Source: Oligoflexia bacterium (GTDB lineage Bacteria > Bdellovibrionota > JAFGOL01). From it: a stretch of DNA of 16,212 bases. The notes below the pieces were generated by a model. It ran no database searches and was not told where the DNA came from. It saw nothing but the letters and a program-made list of their open reading frames with translations. Each line of letters starts with the position of its first letter. Position 1 is the stretch's first letter. The stretch is taken from positions 1-16,212 of the forward strand of contig JAFGOL010000210.1 of NCBI GenBank assembly GCA_016926495.1, written 5' to 3'. A program made the translations under genes and the position numbers. This document shows, piece by piece, positions 1 to 7,866 of the stretch.

Positions 1-198
1 AACTATAAAAACAAAATCTAACATCAATAATTACGAGTACTTGAAAACTTAAAAACAGGCAAATCTATTTATTTTGGACAACAGTGGAGTCCATCTGAAT
101 TTTAATAGGAACTCATAACTATTTGGAATCAGAACTGAAAAATATTACCTTATTTTTATCAATATTTTTTGTGTAATTATAATTTTGCCTGGATCCTG
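1..198. other. AT-rich non-coding end of the window
   Basis: No convincing gene is visible here. The stretch lies downstream of the sensor kinase that ends at 199 on the minus strand. The only structure I can see is a perfect 9-bp A/T-only inverted repeat, AAAAATATT at 138-146 and AATATTTTT at 161-169, plus a distant pair CAGGCAAA at 56-63 and TTTGCCTG at 184-191. The first could be a weak terminator for the kinase, but it has no GC stem, so this is only a possibility. Confidence 0.4.
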
Positions 199-1629
199 TT
201 ATAGATTTTCAGTTATGGGCAGGCATATTTTAAAAGTAGTGCCGGTTGAGTCTGATTTTTTTATACTTATGCTACCCTTGTGGTTGGCAACTATACTGGC
301 GGCAGTTGAAAGGCCAAGGCCCGTGCCTTTTCCTTCCTTCTTGGTTGTAAAGAATGTTGAAAATATCTTTTCATGATGTTCCGCGGGTATTCCGCTTCCG
401 TTGTCGCTTATTTCAATAACCGCCGAGTTTGTCCCGTCAATGGCTTCTTCATATGTTTTAATACCTATTACGCCGTCCCTCCTGCCTGCAAGGACATCGC
501 AGGAATTGGAAAGCAGGTTCATGAAAACCTGTTCCAGCTGTATTATGTCGCCCAGCACCGTAATGCTTTTATCACTGTATTCGTTAATTACCGCGACATT
601 GTTGGTCGTTAGTTTTTTGGTCAGCAGTATGAATGAATTGTCCAGGGCCTGCGTGAGCTGGACAGGCTCTTTCCTTTTCTTGAATGATTCGCGCGCGTAA
701 TCCTTCATGTGTTGTATCAATTTTCCCAGTACCGCAACCGTTGCCTGCATGTTCTTTACATGGGCTTTAAGTTCAGGCCTGTTGCATTCCTCGTCTATCA
801 GCTCCGTAAAAAGCTGCAGGGTCATTATGGGGTTTGACATGTCGTGCGCAAGGCTCGCGGAAAGTTCGCCAAGTGCAGCCATTTTTGTAGTCTGGATTTT
901 TTGCTTTTCAAAGTTAATGCGTTCCCTTATGTCCCTTAAAATAGACGCGGTGTTTGAAAAGTATCCCAGGTGGTCATACTGGCTGAATGACCTTACCTCA
1001 ACGTCAATGTCCTCGCCGCTTTTACTGCGCACAAGGCTGTCATTCACCACAAGTTCGCCCTCGTCCCTGAGTTTGCTGAAACCCATGCTCAGGGCCTCTT
1101 TTACCTTTGGCGAATATATATCGAATATGTGTTTTCCTATAAGCTCGTCTTTTGAATAACCCAGAAGCTCTGTCGCCTTCTGGTTGCACCATACTATTTT
1201 GCCCTCGGGATTAACGGAATGCAGCATGTCAGGAAACATTTCAACAAGGCGCTGGTAAAAATCAAGATGCTTTGTCGCAAGTCCGTGATGCTCTATTACT
1301 GAAATAATACCGTTTTTAAGCTCGTCATCAGGGGTGGAGATTTCAAAAATACCCTTCACCCCCTTGTTTACGGCACTTAACAGCGCGTCCTTATTGAAGC
1401 TGTTCATCAAAACTATGATAAGGTGGTATTCGTCTTTTGGCTTGAGGTTTTCAAGGTCCCCGGCGTCCAGGGTGCCGGTAATGTAAATCCGGGTTACGTA
1501 TTTTGAAGGGCCTGTATTGAAAAAACCGAGCTTTTCCAGCCTGGGTATTTGCGTTTGCATTATGCCATGGTTATTTTGAGATGAACAAATGTGAACATCG
1601 AACCTTGCAATGGAATTTTCCTTACCCAT
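199..1629 (-). CDS. Soluble PAS-domain sensor histidine kinase with degenerate receiver-like N-terminus
   Basis: A 476-residue cytoplasmic sensor kinase with no membrane segment. Residues 1-115 are atypical: the stretch HLIIVLMNSFNKDALLSAVNKG (about 69-90) and the GIFEISTPDDEL that follows read like the second half of a response-regulator receiver, but I see no phospho-acceptor Asp and no conserved Lys. Residues 123-235 form a PAS domain (MLHSVNPEGKIVWCNQKATE, then LGYSKDELIG). The dimerisation/phosphoacceptor helix has His262 in SLAHDMSNPI. The catalytic ATPase domain follows, with an N-box around NLLSNSCDVL (371-380), the G1 box ISDNGSGIP (407-415), FSTFFTTKK and a G2 box GKGTGLGLS. No response regulator gene is adjacent, so it is an orphan here and its partner and signal are unknown. 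The start at 1629 has no clear Shine-Dalgarno, but a candidate promoter sits just upstream. The kinase assignment is secure; the receiver-like reading of the N-terminus is tentative. Confidence 0.92.
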   Translation of the reverse strand: MGKENSIARFDVHICSSQNNHGIMQTQIPRLEKLGFFNTGPSKYVTRIYITGTLDAGDLENLKPKDEYHLIIVLMNSFNKDALLSAVNKGVKGIFEISTPDDELKNGIISVIEHHGLATKHLDFYQRLVEMFPDMLHSVNPEGKIVWCNQKATELLGYSKDELIGKHIFDIYSPKVKEALSMGFSKLRDEGELVVNDSLVRSKSGEDIDVEVRSFSQYDHLGYFSNTASILRDIRERINFEKQKIQTTKMAALGELSASLAHDMSNPIMTLQLFTELIDEECNRPELKAHVKNMQATVAVLGKLIQHMKDYARESFKKRKEPVQLTQALDNSFILLTKKLTTNNVAVINEYSDKSITVLGDIIQLEQVFMNLLSNSCDVLAGRRDGVIGIKTYEEAIDGTNSAVIEISDNGSGIPAEHHEKIFSTFFTTKKEGKGTGLGLSTAASIVANHKGSISIKKSDSTGTTFKICLPITENL

Positions 1630-1639
1630 ACCAGTAATA

Positions 1640-1669
1640 GTTATAATTTAAAAATCCGCAAAGTGTAAG
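1640..1669 (-). promoter_or_regulatory. Candidate sigma-70-type promoter of the sensor kinase
   Basis: Read on the minus strand, CTTACA (1669-1664) and TATAAC (1645-1640) are separated by 18 bases, matching the consensus boxes at 4 of 6 and 5 of 6 positions. The predicted start point lies only a few bases before the ATG at 1629, leaving almost no leader. This agrees with the lack of a Shine-Dalgarno sequence there. It was found by eye only. Confidence 0.35.
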
Positions 1670-1689
1670 GACTTTTTAATATGGCCCTA

Positions 1690-2979
1690 TTACCTTTTTA
1701 ACGCCTGGTCAACGTCCGCGATAATGTCGTCAATGTTTTCAAGCCCTATTGACAGGCGTATAAAGTCGGGCGTTACGCCTGTACCCAGTTGTTCCTCGGG
1801 CGAAAGCTGCTGGTGCGTTGTTGTGGCCGGGTGTATCGCAAGGCTCTTTGCGTCGCCTATGTTCGCAAGGTGAGATACAAGCTCCAGCGAGTCAATAAAC
1901 CTTTTGCCTGCCTCAAGTCCGCCCTTAATGCCAAAGCCTATGATCGCCCCGGCTCCCTTTTTAAGGTACTTGTCGGCGCGTTTCTTCTCGGGGCTGTCCT
2001 TAAGTCCGGGATAATTTACCCAGCCGACCTTTGAGTGTTTTTTCAAATATTCGGCAACAGCCAGCGCGTTTTCGGAATGCCTGGGCATTCTTAAATGCAG
2101 GGTTTCAAGTCCCTGTAACAGTAAAAAAGAATTGAACGGCGAGATGGCCGGGCCAAGGTCGCGCAAAAGCGTGACCCTTGCCTTTGTAATATACGCGATG
2201 TTGCCGTGCTTTTTTAAGGCTTCAACAAAATCAAGATCATGATAGCTTGGGTCAGGCCCGTAAATTAAGGGAAATTTGCCGTTTGTCCATTCGAATTTGC
2301 CGGAATCTACAATGATGCCGCCAAGGCTGGTACCGTGCCCGCATATAAACTTGGTTGCGGAATAAACGGCAATATCTACGCCGTAGTCAAAGGGCTTTAA
2401 CAGGTAAGGCGATACCGTGTTGTCCAGCACCAGCGGTATACCGTTATCGTGCGCTGTCTTTGCCAGGGCTTCAATGTCCGTAACATCAAGCTTGGGATTG
2501 CCTATGGACTCGGCGTATATTGCCTTTGTCTTTGGCGTGATTGCCTTTTTGAACGCCTCAAGGTCATTTGAGTTTACGAATTTTACCTTTATGCCCATGC
2601 GGGCGAACGTGTAGCGCAGCAGCGCGTATGTGCCGCCGTAAAGATTATTGGCTGATACGATTTCGTCCCCTGCCTGCGCAATATTTAACAGAGCTATGGC
2701 AATAGCAGACTGCCCGCTGGCAACGCCGAGGGCGCCGACTCCGCCGTCTATTGCGGCCATGCGTTTTTCAAGAACGTCCGTTGTGGGGTTCATAAGCCTG
2801 GTGTATATGTTGCCGAACTCCGACAGGCTGAAAAGGCTTGCCGCGTGCTCCGTGCTTTTAAAATTGTAAGAAGTTGTCTGGTAAATGGGCACAGCCCTTG
2901 ACCCTGTCGCGCTGTCAGGCTCGTGGCCTCCGTGCAGCGCCAGTGTCTCTGTTTTTAACCTGTCGTCGATTTTACTCAT
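1690..2979 (-). CDS. metY: O-acetylhomoserine sulfhydrylase (aminocarboxypropyltransferase), PLP enzyme
   Basis: A 429-residue cytoplasmic enzyme of the Cys/Met-metabolism PLP family (fold type I). It would condense O-acetylhomoserine with sulfide, or methanethiol, to give homocysteine or methionine. The opening [30 protein letters not shown], interrupted in the family by little variation, is typical of this enzyme, as are [10 protein letters not shown] (57-66), the ASGQSA loop (88-93), and the PLP-binding lysine Lys210 in [11 protein letters not shown]. The C-terminal region has [15 protein letters not shown] and the RLSIGLE motif (408-414). A length near 430 favours O-acetylhomoserine sulfhydrylase over the shorter cystathionine gamma-synthases and beta-lyases. 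The start at 2979 is supported by a strong AGGAGG (rc of 2988-2997) nine bases upstream. The ATG overlaps the stop of the Rrf2 gene as ATGA, so the two are translationally coupled. Substrate choice between O-acetyl- and O-succinylhomoserine cannot be read with certainty. Confidence 0.93.
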   Translation of the reverse strand: MSKIDDRLKTETLALHGGHEPDSATGSRAVPIYQTTSYNFKSTEHAASLFSLSEFGNIYTRLMNPTTDVLEKRMAAIDGGVGALGVASGQSAIAIALLNIAQAGDEIVSANNLYGGTYALLRYTFARMGIKVKFVNSNDLEAFKKAITPKTKAIYAESIGNPKLDVTDIEALAKTAHDNGIPLVLDNTVSPYLLKPFDYGVDIAVYSATKFICGHGTSLGGIIVDSGKFEWTNGKFPLIYGPDPSYHDLDFVEALKKHGNIAYITKARVTLLRDLGPAISPFNSFLLLQGLETLHLRMPRHSENALAVAEYLKKHSKVGWVNYPGLKDSPEKKRADKYLKKGAGAIIGFGIKGGLEAGKRFIDSLELVSHLANIGDAKSLAIHPATTTHQQLSPEEQLGTGVTPDFIRLSIGLENIDDIIADVDQALKR

Positions 2980-3404
2980 GGATTTAGTCCTCCTTTTACA
3001 GCCTGTTTTGCAAGCCCGGCAAATGTTATGTTGTCGATAATGTCAGACGCCGCTTTATCAACCCGTTGCCATACCGGTCTGAATACGCAGGAATCAATAT
3101 GAACGCAGTTTGTGTAATCATCCTTTATACATGATATGGGCTCCGTGGGGCCTTCAATATGTCTTAGCACTTCTCCCAGGGTAATCAGCGACGGATCTTT
3201 TGACAAAAGATAGCCTCCGGCATTGCCCCTCCTGCTTTCTATGAATCCCCCCTTTTTAAGGTCCACCAGTATCTGCTCCAGAAATTTAGACGGAGCATCA
3301 ATCAGTTTTGCAAGATCGTTTCCGGTCAGCAGTTTCCTGTTGTAGTTTAATGATAGGTGCAAAATTGCTTTAAGCGCGTAGTCGCCTTTAAATGTAATTT
3401 TCAT
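2976..3404 (-). CDS. Rrf2-family transcriptional regulator with three IscR-like cysteines
   Basis: A 142-residue DNA-binding protein of the Rrf2 family. The winged-helix domain occupies residues 1-82: [17 protein letters not shown], the recognition region [29 protein letters not shown] (split here at about residue 47 by natural helix boundaries), and the wing with RRGNAGGY. Cysteines 92, 100 and 106 (spacing C-x7-C-x5-C) lie where IscR has Cys92, Cys98 and Cys104, so a [2Fe-2S] ligand set or another redox/sulfur sensor is plausible. The gene overlaps metY by four bases and is transcribed away from the ETF operon across a 157-bp intergenic region holding both promoters. By context it probably controls sulfur assimilation (its own operon) and possibly etfBA, in the manner of CymR or IscR. 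Rrf2 assignment is secure; the effector is an inference. Confidence 0.92.
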   Translation of the reverse strand: MKITFKGDYALKAILHLSLNYNRKLLTGNDLAKLIDAPSKFLEQILVDLKKGGFIESRRGNAGGYLLSKDPSLITLGEVLRHIEGPTEPISCIKDDYTNCVHIDSCVFRPVWQRVDKAASDIIDNITFAGLAKQAVKGGLNP

Positions 3405-3411
3405 AACAAAA

Positions 3412-3463
3412 CCTATAATTCCTATATATTAAGTAGACTATGTCTTTTGCAGTATATTGTCAA
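3412..3463 (-). promoter_or_regulatory. Candidate promoter/operator of the Rrf2-metY operon
   Basis: On the minus strand a perfect TTGACA (3463-3458) is followed after 17 bases by TAGTCT (3440-3435), a weak -10. Between it and the ATG at 3404 lie two direct copies of CCTATA (plus strand 3412-3417 and 3421-3426), nine bases apart and embedded in similar AT flanks. These could be an operator for the regulator encoded downstream. Promoter and operator are both by-eye calls. Confidence 0.35.
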
Positions 3464-3485
3464 ACATTATCCGTGGCGTCATGCC

Positions 3486-3527
3486 TTGAATTTTATACCT
3501 TGAGAATTCTATAAATAATGGTATATC
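3486..3527 (+). promoter_or_regulatory. Candidate promoter(s) of the etfBA operon
   Basis: Two overlapping candidates lie ahead of etfB. TTGAAT (3486-3491) is followed after 18 bases by TATAAA (3510-3515). TTGAGA (3500-3505) is followed after 16 bases by TATATC (3522-3527). A good Shine-Dalgarno GAGGTG (3551-3556) lies five bases before the ATG at 3562. The start points would be about 35-50 bases ahead of the gene. Confidence 0.4.
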
Positions 3528-3561
3528 TCTGACAATTCATAATCAAACTTGAGGTGAATAA

Positions 3562-4431
3562 ATGGAAATAGTTGTACTGGTAAAGCAGGTTCCTGATACC
3601 GCAAACGTGGGAGCGGACGCCATGAAGGAGGACGGGACCGTTAACCGTGCCGCCCTTCAGACCGTTTTTAATCCTGATGATCTCAATGCCTTGGAACTGG
3701 CACTGGATATTAAAGATAAATACGGTGCGAATGTTACTGCTATAAGCATGGGCCCTCCCAAAGCTGTTGAAGTTCTTAAGGAATCTTTATACAGGGGGGC
3801 AGACAGGGTTTACCTTGTAAGTGACGTTAAATTCGCGGGTTCGGACACCCTTGCCACATCCCTTATCTTAAAACATGCCATAGAAGCCAGTGTAAAAAAC
3901 TATGATCTTGTACTTACCGGAAGGCAGGCCATTGACGGGGATACTGCCCAGGTGGGACCCCAGGTTGCTGAAAAGCTGGGTATACCGCAACTGACCTTTG
4001 TTACTTCCGTTGAATCCGTAAATAAAAAAACGATCAGGGTTTCGGCCCTTACTGATGAGGGCTCTGCAATATTAGAGGCAAAAATGCCGCTGCTTATGAC
4101 GGTTGAAGGTGACGTTAATGTGCCAAGGCCGCCAAGGGTAAAGAGGCTTTTAAAATACATGAACGCGGTTTCCGAATTCCAGATGGAAGAGGACTGGCTA
4201 ACCGATGAAGAGGCAAAGTATATCAAGGAAAAGGGCCTTAAAGTAAAGGTGCTTTCATTCTGTGATCTGAACGTGGACCAGAACCTTATAGGCCTCTCCG
4301 GGTCTCCCACAAGGGTAAAGGAAATCCACAGCGTTGTTTTTAAATCCATTGAGTCCAGGGCGTATCCCGCTACACAGGACGGTGTAGGCAGCATGATGAA
4401 CGAACTTGTCAGTGAACATATAATAGGTTAG
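3562..4431 (+). CDS. etfB: Electron transfer flavoprotein beta subunit, bifurcating-type motifs
   Basis: A 289-residue small subunit of the soluble ETF heterodimer, which passes electrons from acyl-CoA dehydrogenase to the next acceptor. The N-terminus MEIVVLVKQVPDTANV is typical. Motifs FNPDDLNALE, TAISMGPPKAVEVL, GADRVYLVSDVKFAGSDTLATS (broken at about residue 92 by a turn) and LTGRQAIDGDTAQVGPQVAEKLG are the forms I know from anaerobic ETFs of the Acidaminococcus/Bcd/Car type. Mitochondrial-type EtfB instead has a GKQAIDDDCNQ-like segment that helps bind AMP. That suggests, but does not prove, a second FAD in this subunit and flavin-based bifurcation. The length is slightly more than the roughly 250-265 residues common for EtfB, because of a C-terminal arm (SVVFKSIESRAYPATQ and beyond). 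It is the first gene of etfB-etfA-acyl-CoA dehydrogenase-small protein, with 12 bases to etfA. Confidence 0.95.
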   Translation: MEIVVLVKQVPDTANVGADAMKEDGTVNRAALQTVFNPDDLNALELALDIKDKYGANVTAISMGPPKAVEVLKESLYRGADRVYLVSDVKFAGSDTLATSLILKHAIEASVKNYDLVLTGRQAIDGDTAQVGPQVAEKLGIPQLTFVTSVESVNKKTIRVSALTDEGSAILEAKMPLLMTVEGDVNVPRPPRVKRLLKYMNAVSEFQMEEDWLTDEEAKYIKEKGLKVKVLSFCDLNVDQNLIGLSGSPTRVKEIHSVVFKSIESRAYPATQDGVGSMMNELVSEHIIG

Positions 4432-4443
4432 GGAGTTGATAAT

Positions 4444-5475
4444 ATGAAGTACGGAAATGTCGCTGTTTTTGTTCAGCACAACGGAAAAAAGGTTGCCGAC
4501 GTAAGTTTACAGCTTGTCTGCAAGGCAAGGGAGCTTGCGGATGAGCTTAATACCGGGGTTTCGGCCTATCTGCCGTGCGGTGCCGTTAAGACCATGCCGA
4601 ACGAGCTTTTCTGCATGGGCGCGGACAATGTTTACGCCATTGAACACAAGGAACTTGCAGACTACAGGAGCCTTCCATATACAAAGGCCGTTCTTGAGGC
4701 TGTAAAATCCGACAATCCTTATATAGTGCTTTTCGGAGCTACAAAAACCGGCAGGGATCTTGCTCCTCGCGTTGCTTCCACTTTAAAATCAGGACTTACC
4801 GCGGACTGCACGGAACTTAAGCTCGGAAGCTACACTGATAACAAGACAAAGAAAGAATACAATAATCTTTTGTACCAGATACGTCCCGCGTTTGGCGGTA
4901 ATATTATCGCCACCATTATTAATCCTGAAAGGCATCCGCAGATGGCCACAGTACGCGAAGGCGTAATGAAAATGAAAAGCCCTGAAAAAAAGCGCAGCGG
5001 AAAGATCATACCCGTGACCGTGGAGTTTAACGCGGTGGACCTTGCGGTAAAAGTGATTGACAAGGTGATCAAGGAAAAGAAGGTCAATCTTACCGGCGCG
5101 AATATCATAGTTTCAGGCGGCATGGGCGTGGGTTCAAGGGAGAATTTCGCAATCCTTCAGCAGCTCGCGGATGCTCTGGGCGCGGAGCTGGGAGCGTCAA
5201 GGGCCGCGGTTGATCAGGGCTGGATCAGCAAGGAACACCAGGTGGGCCAGACAGGCGTAACCGTACGTCCCAAGCTTTACATAGCCTGCGGAATTTCCGG
5301 AAGCATACAGCACAAGGCCGGCATGGATGAATCGCTGAAGGTTATCGCCATAAACAGCGATCCGGACGCCCCTATAATGAATTTTGCGCATGTAAAGATA
5401 GTGGGAGACCTTAACGAGGTTGTTCCGATGATGATCAAGGCATATAAAAAATCAGAAGCAGTTGCGTGCAATTAA
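4444..5475 (+). CDS. etfA: Electron transfer flavoprotein alpha subunit
   Basis: A 343-residue large ETF subunit that binds the electron-carrying FAD. The N-terminal half (about 1-200) has the ETF alpha/beta fold with PYIVLFGATKTGRDLAPRVAS and GLTADCTELKL; the RPAFGGNIIATI motif lies near residues 147-158. The C-terminal FAD domain is complete: VSGGMGVGSRENFAIL, LGASRAAVDQGWI, the QVGQTGVTVRPKLYIACGIS block (about 266-285), GSIQHKAGM, INSDPDAPI and FAHVKIVGDL. No ferredoxin domain is fused, so this is the plain two-domain form. GGGAG (4431-4435) overlaps the etfB stop and sits eight bases before the ATG, which sets this start. It acts with EtfB in the cytoplasm as the partner of the acyl-CoA dehydrogenase encoded next. 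Confidence 0.96.
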   Translation: MKYGNVAVFVQHNGKKVADVSLQLVCKARELADELNTGVSAYLPCGAVKTMPNELFCMGADNVYAIEHKELADYRSLPYTKAVLEAVKSDNPYIVLFGATKTGRDLAPRVASTLKSGLTADCTELKLGSYTDNKTKKEYNNLLYQIRPAFGGNIIATIINPERHPQMATVREGVMKMKSPEKKRSGKIIPVTVEFNAVDLAVKVIDKVIKEKKVNLTGANIIVSGGMGVGSRENFAILQQLADALGAELGASRAAVDQGWISKEHQVGQTGVTVRPKLYIACGISGSIQHKAGMDESLKVIAINSDPDAPIMNFAHVKIVGDLNEVVPMMIKAYKKSEAVACN

Positions 5476-5485
5476 GAGGTGAATG

Positions 5486-7201
5486 ATGGCGAATTTTTAC
5501 GACGATAATCCTGATCTTTTGTTTCATCTGGATAATGCCGATTTGGACGAAGTAATTACACTGGTTGAAGATAATTTTACGCAGAACGGCACATATGATC
5601 ACGCGCCCAGAAACATTCAGGAGGCCAGGCAGGGTTACAGGGCTGCCCTGAAGGTGGCCGGAGAGATTACGGGCACCAGGATTGCCGCCAATGCCGAATC
5701 CGTGGACGAGGAAGGCTCGCACTTTGACAAGGGCAGGGTTACTTACGCCAGGGGCATTCGCGAGGACCTTGATCTTTTGCTCGGCGCAGATTTCGGCGGG
5801 ATCACACTTCCGCGCAGGTACGGCGGGCTTAATTTTCCCACAACAGTATCAACAATGATCATAGAAATGATATCAAGGGCCGATGCCAGCCTTATGAACC
5901 TTATAGGTTTGCAGGATATCGGCGAAACAATAAATGAATTCGCGTCAGAGGAAATCAAAAGCAAATACCTTCCCATGTTTACAAGCGGAAAGGTAACCGG
6001 GGCCATGATACTTACCGAGCCTGATGCCGGCTCCGACCTTCAGGCGGTCCAGGCCAGGGCCGTTTACAACGAGAAAACAGGAACGTGGAGGCTATACGGC
6101 GTTAAAAGATTTATTACAAACGGATGCGCCGAGGTTTCGCTTGTGCTTGCAAGGAGTGAGGCGGGAACAAAAGACGGTCGCGGGCTTTCAATGTTTATTA
6201 TAGAAAGGGATGATACCGTGCAGATAAGAAGGATCGAAAACAAGCACGGAATACACGGTTCCCCGACGTGCGAGCTTCAGTTCAACGGAACGCCCGCGCA
6301 ACTTGTGGGGAAAAGAAAAATGGGCCTTATACGTTACGTAATGTCACTTATGAACGGAGCAAGGCTTGCGGTTTCGGCCCAGGCGCTGGGTGTTGCGGAA
6401 GCTGCCTACAGGGAAGGGCTTAAATACGCGCAGGAAAGAATACAGTTCGGACAGCCTATTATAGATTTTCCGGCAGTGTACGACATGCTGACCATGATGA
6501 AAACACAGATCGAGGCCGCAAGGGCGCTGGTATACGAAACCTGCAAGTACGTTGATCTTAAAAAGGAATACACAAAGCTTGTGGCGCATGATCCCACGAA
6601 CCAGGAAAACAAGGCAAAGCTTAAAAAATATACTTCAATAGCCGCGATGCTGACCCCGATGTCCAAGGCGTACAGCACGGAAATGTCCAACAGCGTGGCA
6701 TACGACGCTGTCCAGATACACGGTGGCACGGGCTTTATGAAGGAATTTCCCGTTGAAAGACTTTCAAGAGACGCAAGGATAACCAACATATACGAGGGAA
6801 CAACGCAGTTGCAGGTTGTCGCAGCCATAGGCGGTATTATAAACGGCGTGCTTGAAGATCTATTGAAAGAGTACGATAAAAAGGATTACCCGGTTGATCT
6901 TCACGAGCTTCGCGAATCGCTTACGTCAATAAGGTCAATGCTGAATAAATGTATTTCCATATTCGCCGAAAAAAAGGACGCGGAATTTCAGAATTATTAC
7001 GCAAGGAACGTTGTTGACATGGCCTGCGATCTTTTTATAGGCTACAGGATGCTTGATTTCGCTGTTATAGACGACAGGAAAAAGGTCGTGGCAAAACTCT
7101 TTATTGAAAAGGCTTTTGATAACGCGTTAAAGCTTGTTGAACCTGTTATAAAAAACAGGACAACGGCCATAGAGAACAGGAACCTGTTACTGGGCCTGTA
7201 A
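5486..7201 (+). CDS. Acyl-CoA dehydrogenase family flavoprotein, long form
   Basis: A protein of about 571 residues of the FAD-dependent acyl-CoA dehydrogenase family, which oxidises an acyl-CoA to the 2-enoyl-CoA and hands electrons to ETF. An N-terminal helical domain (about 30-170) precedes the middle beta domain with AMILTEPDAGSDLQAV and KRFITNG (about 173-213). The C-terminal helical domain has ERIQFGQPIIDFPAV, the FAD/dimer motif AVQIHGGTGFMKEFPVERL, and NIYEGTTQLQ, in which Glu437 is at the position of the catalytic base. A further 110 residues of helical sequence follow, making it much longer than the usual 380-residue enzymes and closer to the 570-600-residue subfamily. The substrate is unknown. 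Two ATGs stand in tandem at 5483 and 5486; the Shine-Dalgarno GAGGTG (5476-5481) fits the second better, one base being too close for the first. It follows etfA by about ten bases. Confidence 0.94.
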   Translation: MANFYDDNPDLLFHLDNADLDEVITLVEDNFTQNGTYDHAPRNIQEARQGYRAALKVAGEITGTRIAANAESVDEEGSHFDKGRVTYARGIREDLDLLLGADFGGITLPRRYGGLNFPTTVSTMIIEMISRADASLMNLIGLQDIGETINEFASEEIKSKYLPMFTSGKVTGAMILTEPDAGSDLQAVQARAVYNEKTGTWRLYGVKRFITNGCAEVSLVLARSEAGTKDGRGLSMFIIERDDTVQIRRIENKHGIHGSPTCELQFNGTPAQLVGKRKMGLIRYVMSLMNGARLAVSAQALGVAEAAYREGLKYAQERIQFGQPIIDFPAVYDMLTMMKTQIEAARALVYETCKYVDLKKEYTKLVAHDPTNQENKAKLKKYTSIAAMLTPMSKAYSTEMSNSVAYDAVQIHGGTGFMKEFPVERLSRDARITNIYEGTTQLQVVAAIGGIINGVLEDLLKEYDKKDYPVDLHELRESLTSIRSMLNKCISIFAEKKDAEFQNYYARNVVDMACDLFIGYRMLDFAVIDDRKKVVAKLFIEKAFDNALKLVEPVIKNRTTAIENRNLLLGL

Positions 7202-7215
7202 GAAGGTAGACCGGC

Positions 7216-7482
7216 ATGCCGTATATAAAGCGGGAACTGAGAAAAGATATCGATAAAATAATTGACGACCTCGCGCGGGCAATAAAGGAAAAGGGCACGG
7301 AAAACCGCGCCGGCGTTTTAAATTACAGCGTAAGCCTGCTTCTGAAAAAACTTTACGACGTTAAATACTCCGAAGTCAACGAGGCCATGGGTGCCCTTGA
7401 ATGCATCAAGCAGGAATACTACCGCAGGGTTGCCGCCCCTTACGAAGACATTAAAATAAAAGAAAACGGGGATGTTTATTAG
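7216..7482 (+). CDS. Small conserved protein of unknown function at the end of the ETF operon
   Basis: An 88-residue, highly charged, probably cytoplasmic helical protein that starts 14 bases after the acyl-CoA dehydrogenase stop, with AGAAGG (7201-7206) as its ribosome site. The ends are characteristic: MPYIKRELRKDIDKII at the start, LNYSVSLLLKKLY in the middle, and ALECIKQEYYRRVAAPYEDI followed by KIKENGDVY at the end. I recall the same pattern (MPYI..., NYxIxxLL, LECxKQEFYRRVxxPYE, NGDV) in a family of unknown function found in phages and bacteria, probably the one named DUF6899, but I cannot verify the name. No catalytic motif is apparent. Its place in the operon suggests co-expression with the ETF/dehydrogenase system, but the family is not known to be linked to it. 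Confidence 0.85.
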   Translation: MPYIKRELRKDIDKIIDDLARAIKEKGTENRAGVLNYSVSLLLKKLYDVKYSEVNEAMGALECIKQEYYRRVAAPYEDIKIKENGDVY

Positions 7483-7500
7483 TTTCGCCATAAATATTAC

Positions 7501-7866
7501 TTGAAAATCTTGCGTAAAAGTTATATAAACAAAATTTATATATTTACGAAGAAAATCAATTATGAATATATTTTAAATTATTTTTTACCGGAATGGCATG
7601 CTCTAAAATCAGAACAAACCATAAGAAAAGAAGAATTTATTCCTAAGGCTGATGCAATACTGAAAGACTATAATGCCTATTTACTTGATAATTGGAATAC
7701 AGGTATAAAAGAGAAGTTTAAGAACTATTTAAATGATATTAATGAAAGTGTTACCTTTTGCGGTGAAGGACTGCATCTTTCTTTGAGGTTGGTTGATTCA
7801 TTTGAAGCTGTCGGTATTGGTATTGACTATAACCCTAAATACTTATTAAATTTTTTAAAACAATAG
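7501..7866 (+). CDS. Unrecognised AT-rich ORF, possibly a gene remnant
   Basis: A 121-codon open frame beginning with TTG and lacking any visible Shine-Dalgarno. It is distinctly AT-rich: 7561-7620, for example, contains 16 G/C in 60 bases. The product is lysine- and tyrosine-rich (KSYINKIYIFTKKINYEY), with a better-ordered second half (ESVTFCGEGLHLSLRL, then DSFEAVGIGIDYNPKYLL). I do not recognise a family. It ends with TAG at 7864-7866, directly abutting the stop of the convergent ATPase gene (TAGCTA). Weak start, base composition and location suggest acquired DNA, either a short real gene whose true start I cannot place or the surviving C-terminal part of a longer one. Confidence 0.45.
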   Translation: MKILRKSYINKIYIFTKKINYEYILNYFLPEWHALKSEQTIRKEEFIPKADAILKDYNAYLLDNWNTGIKEKFKNYLNDINESVTFCGEGLHLSLRLVDSFEAVGIGIDYNPKYLLNFLKQ

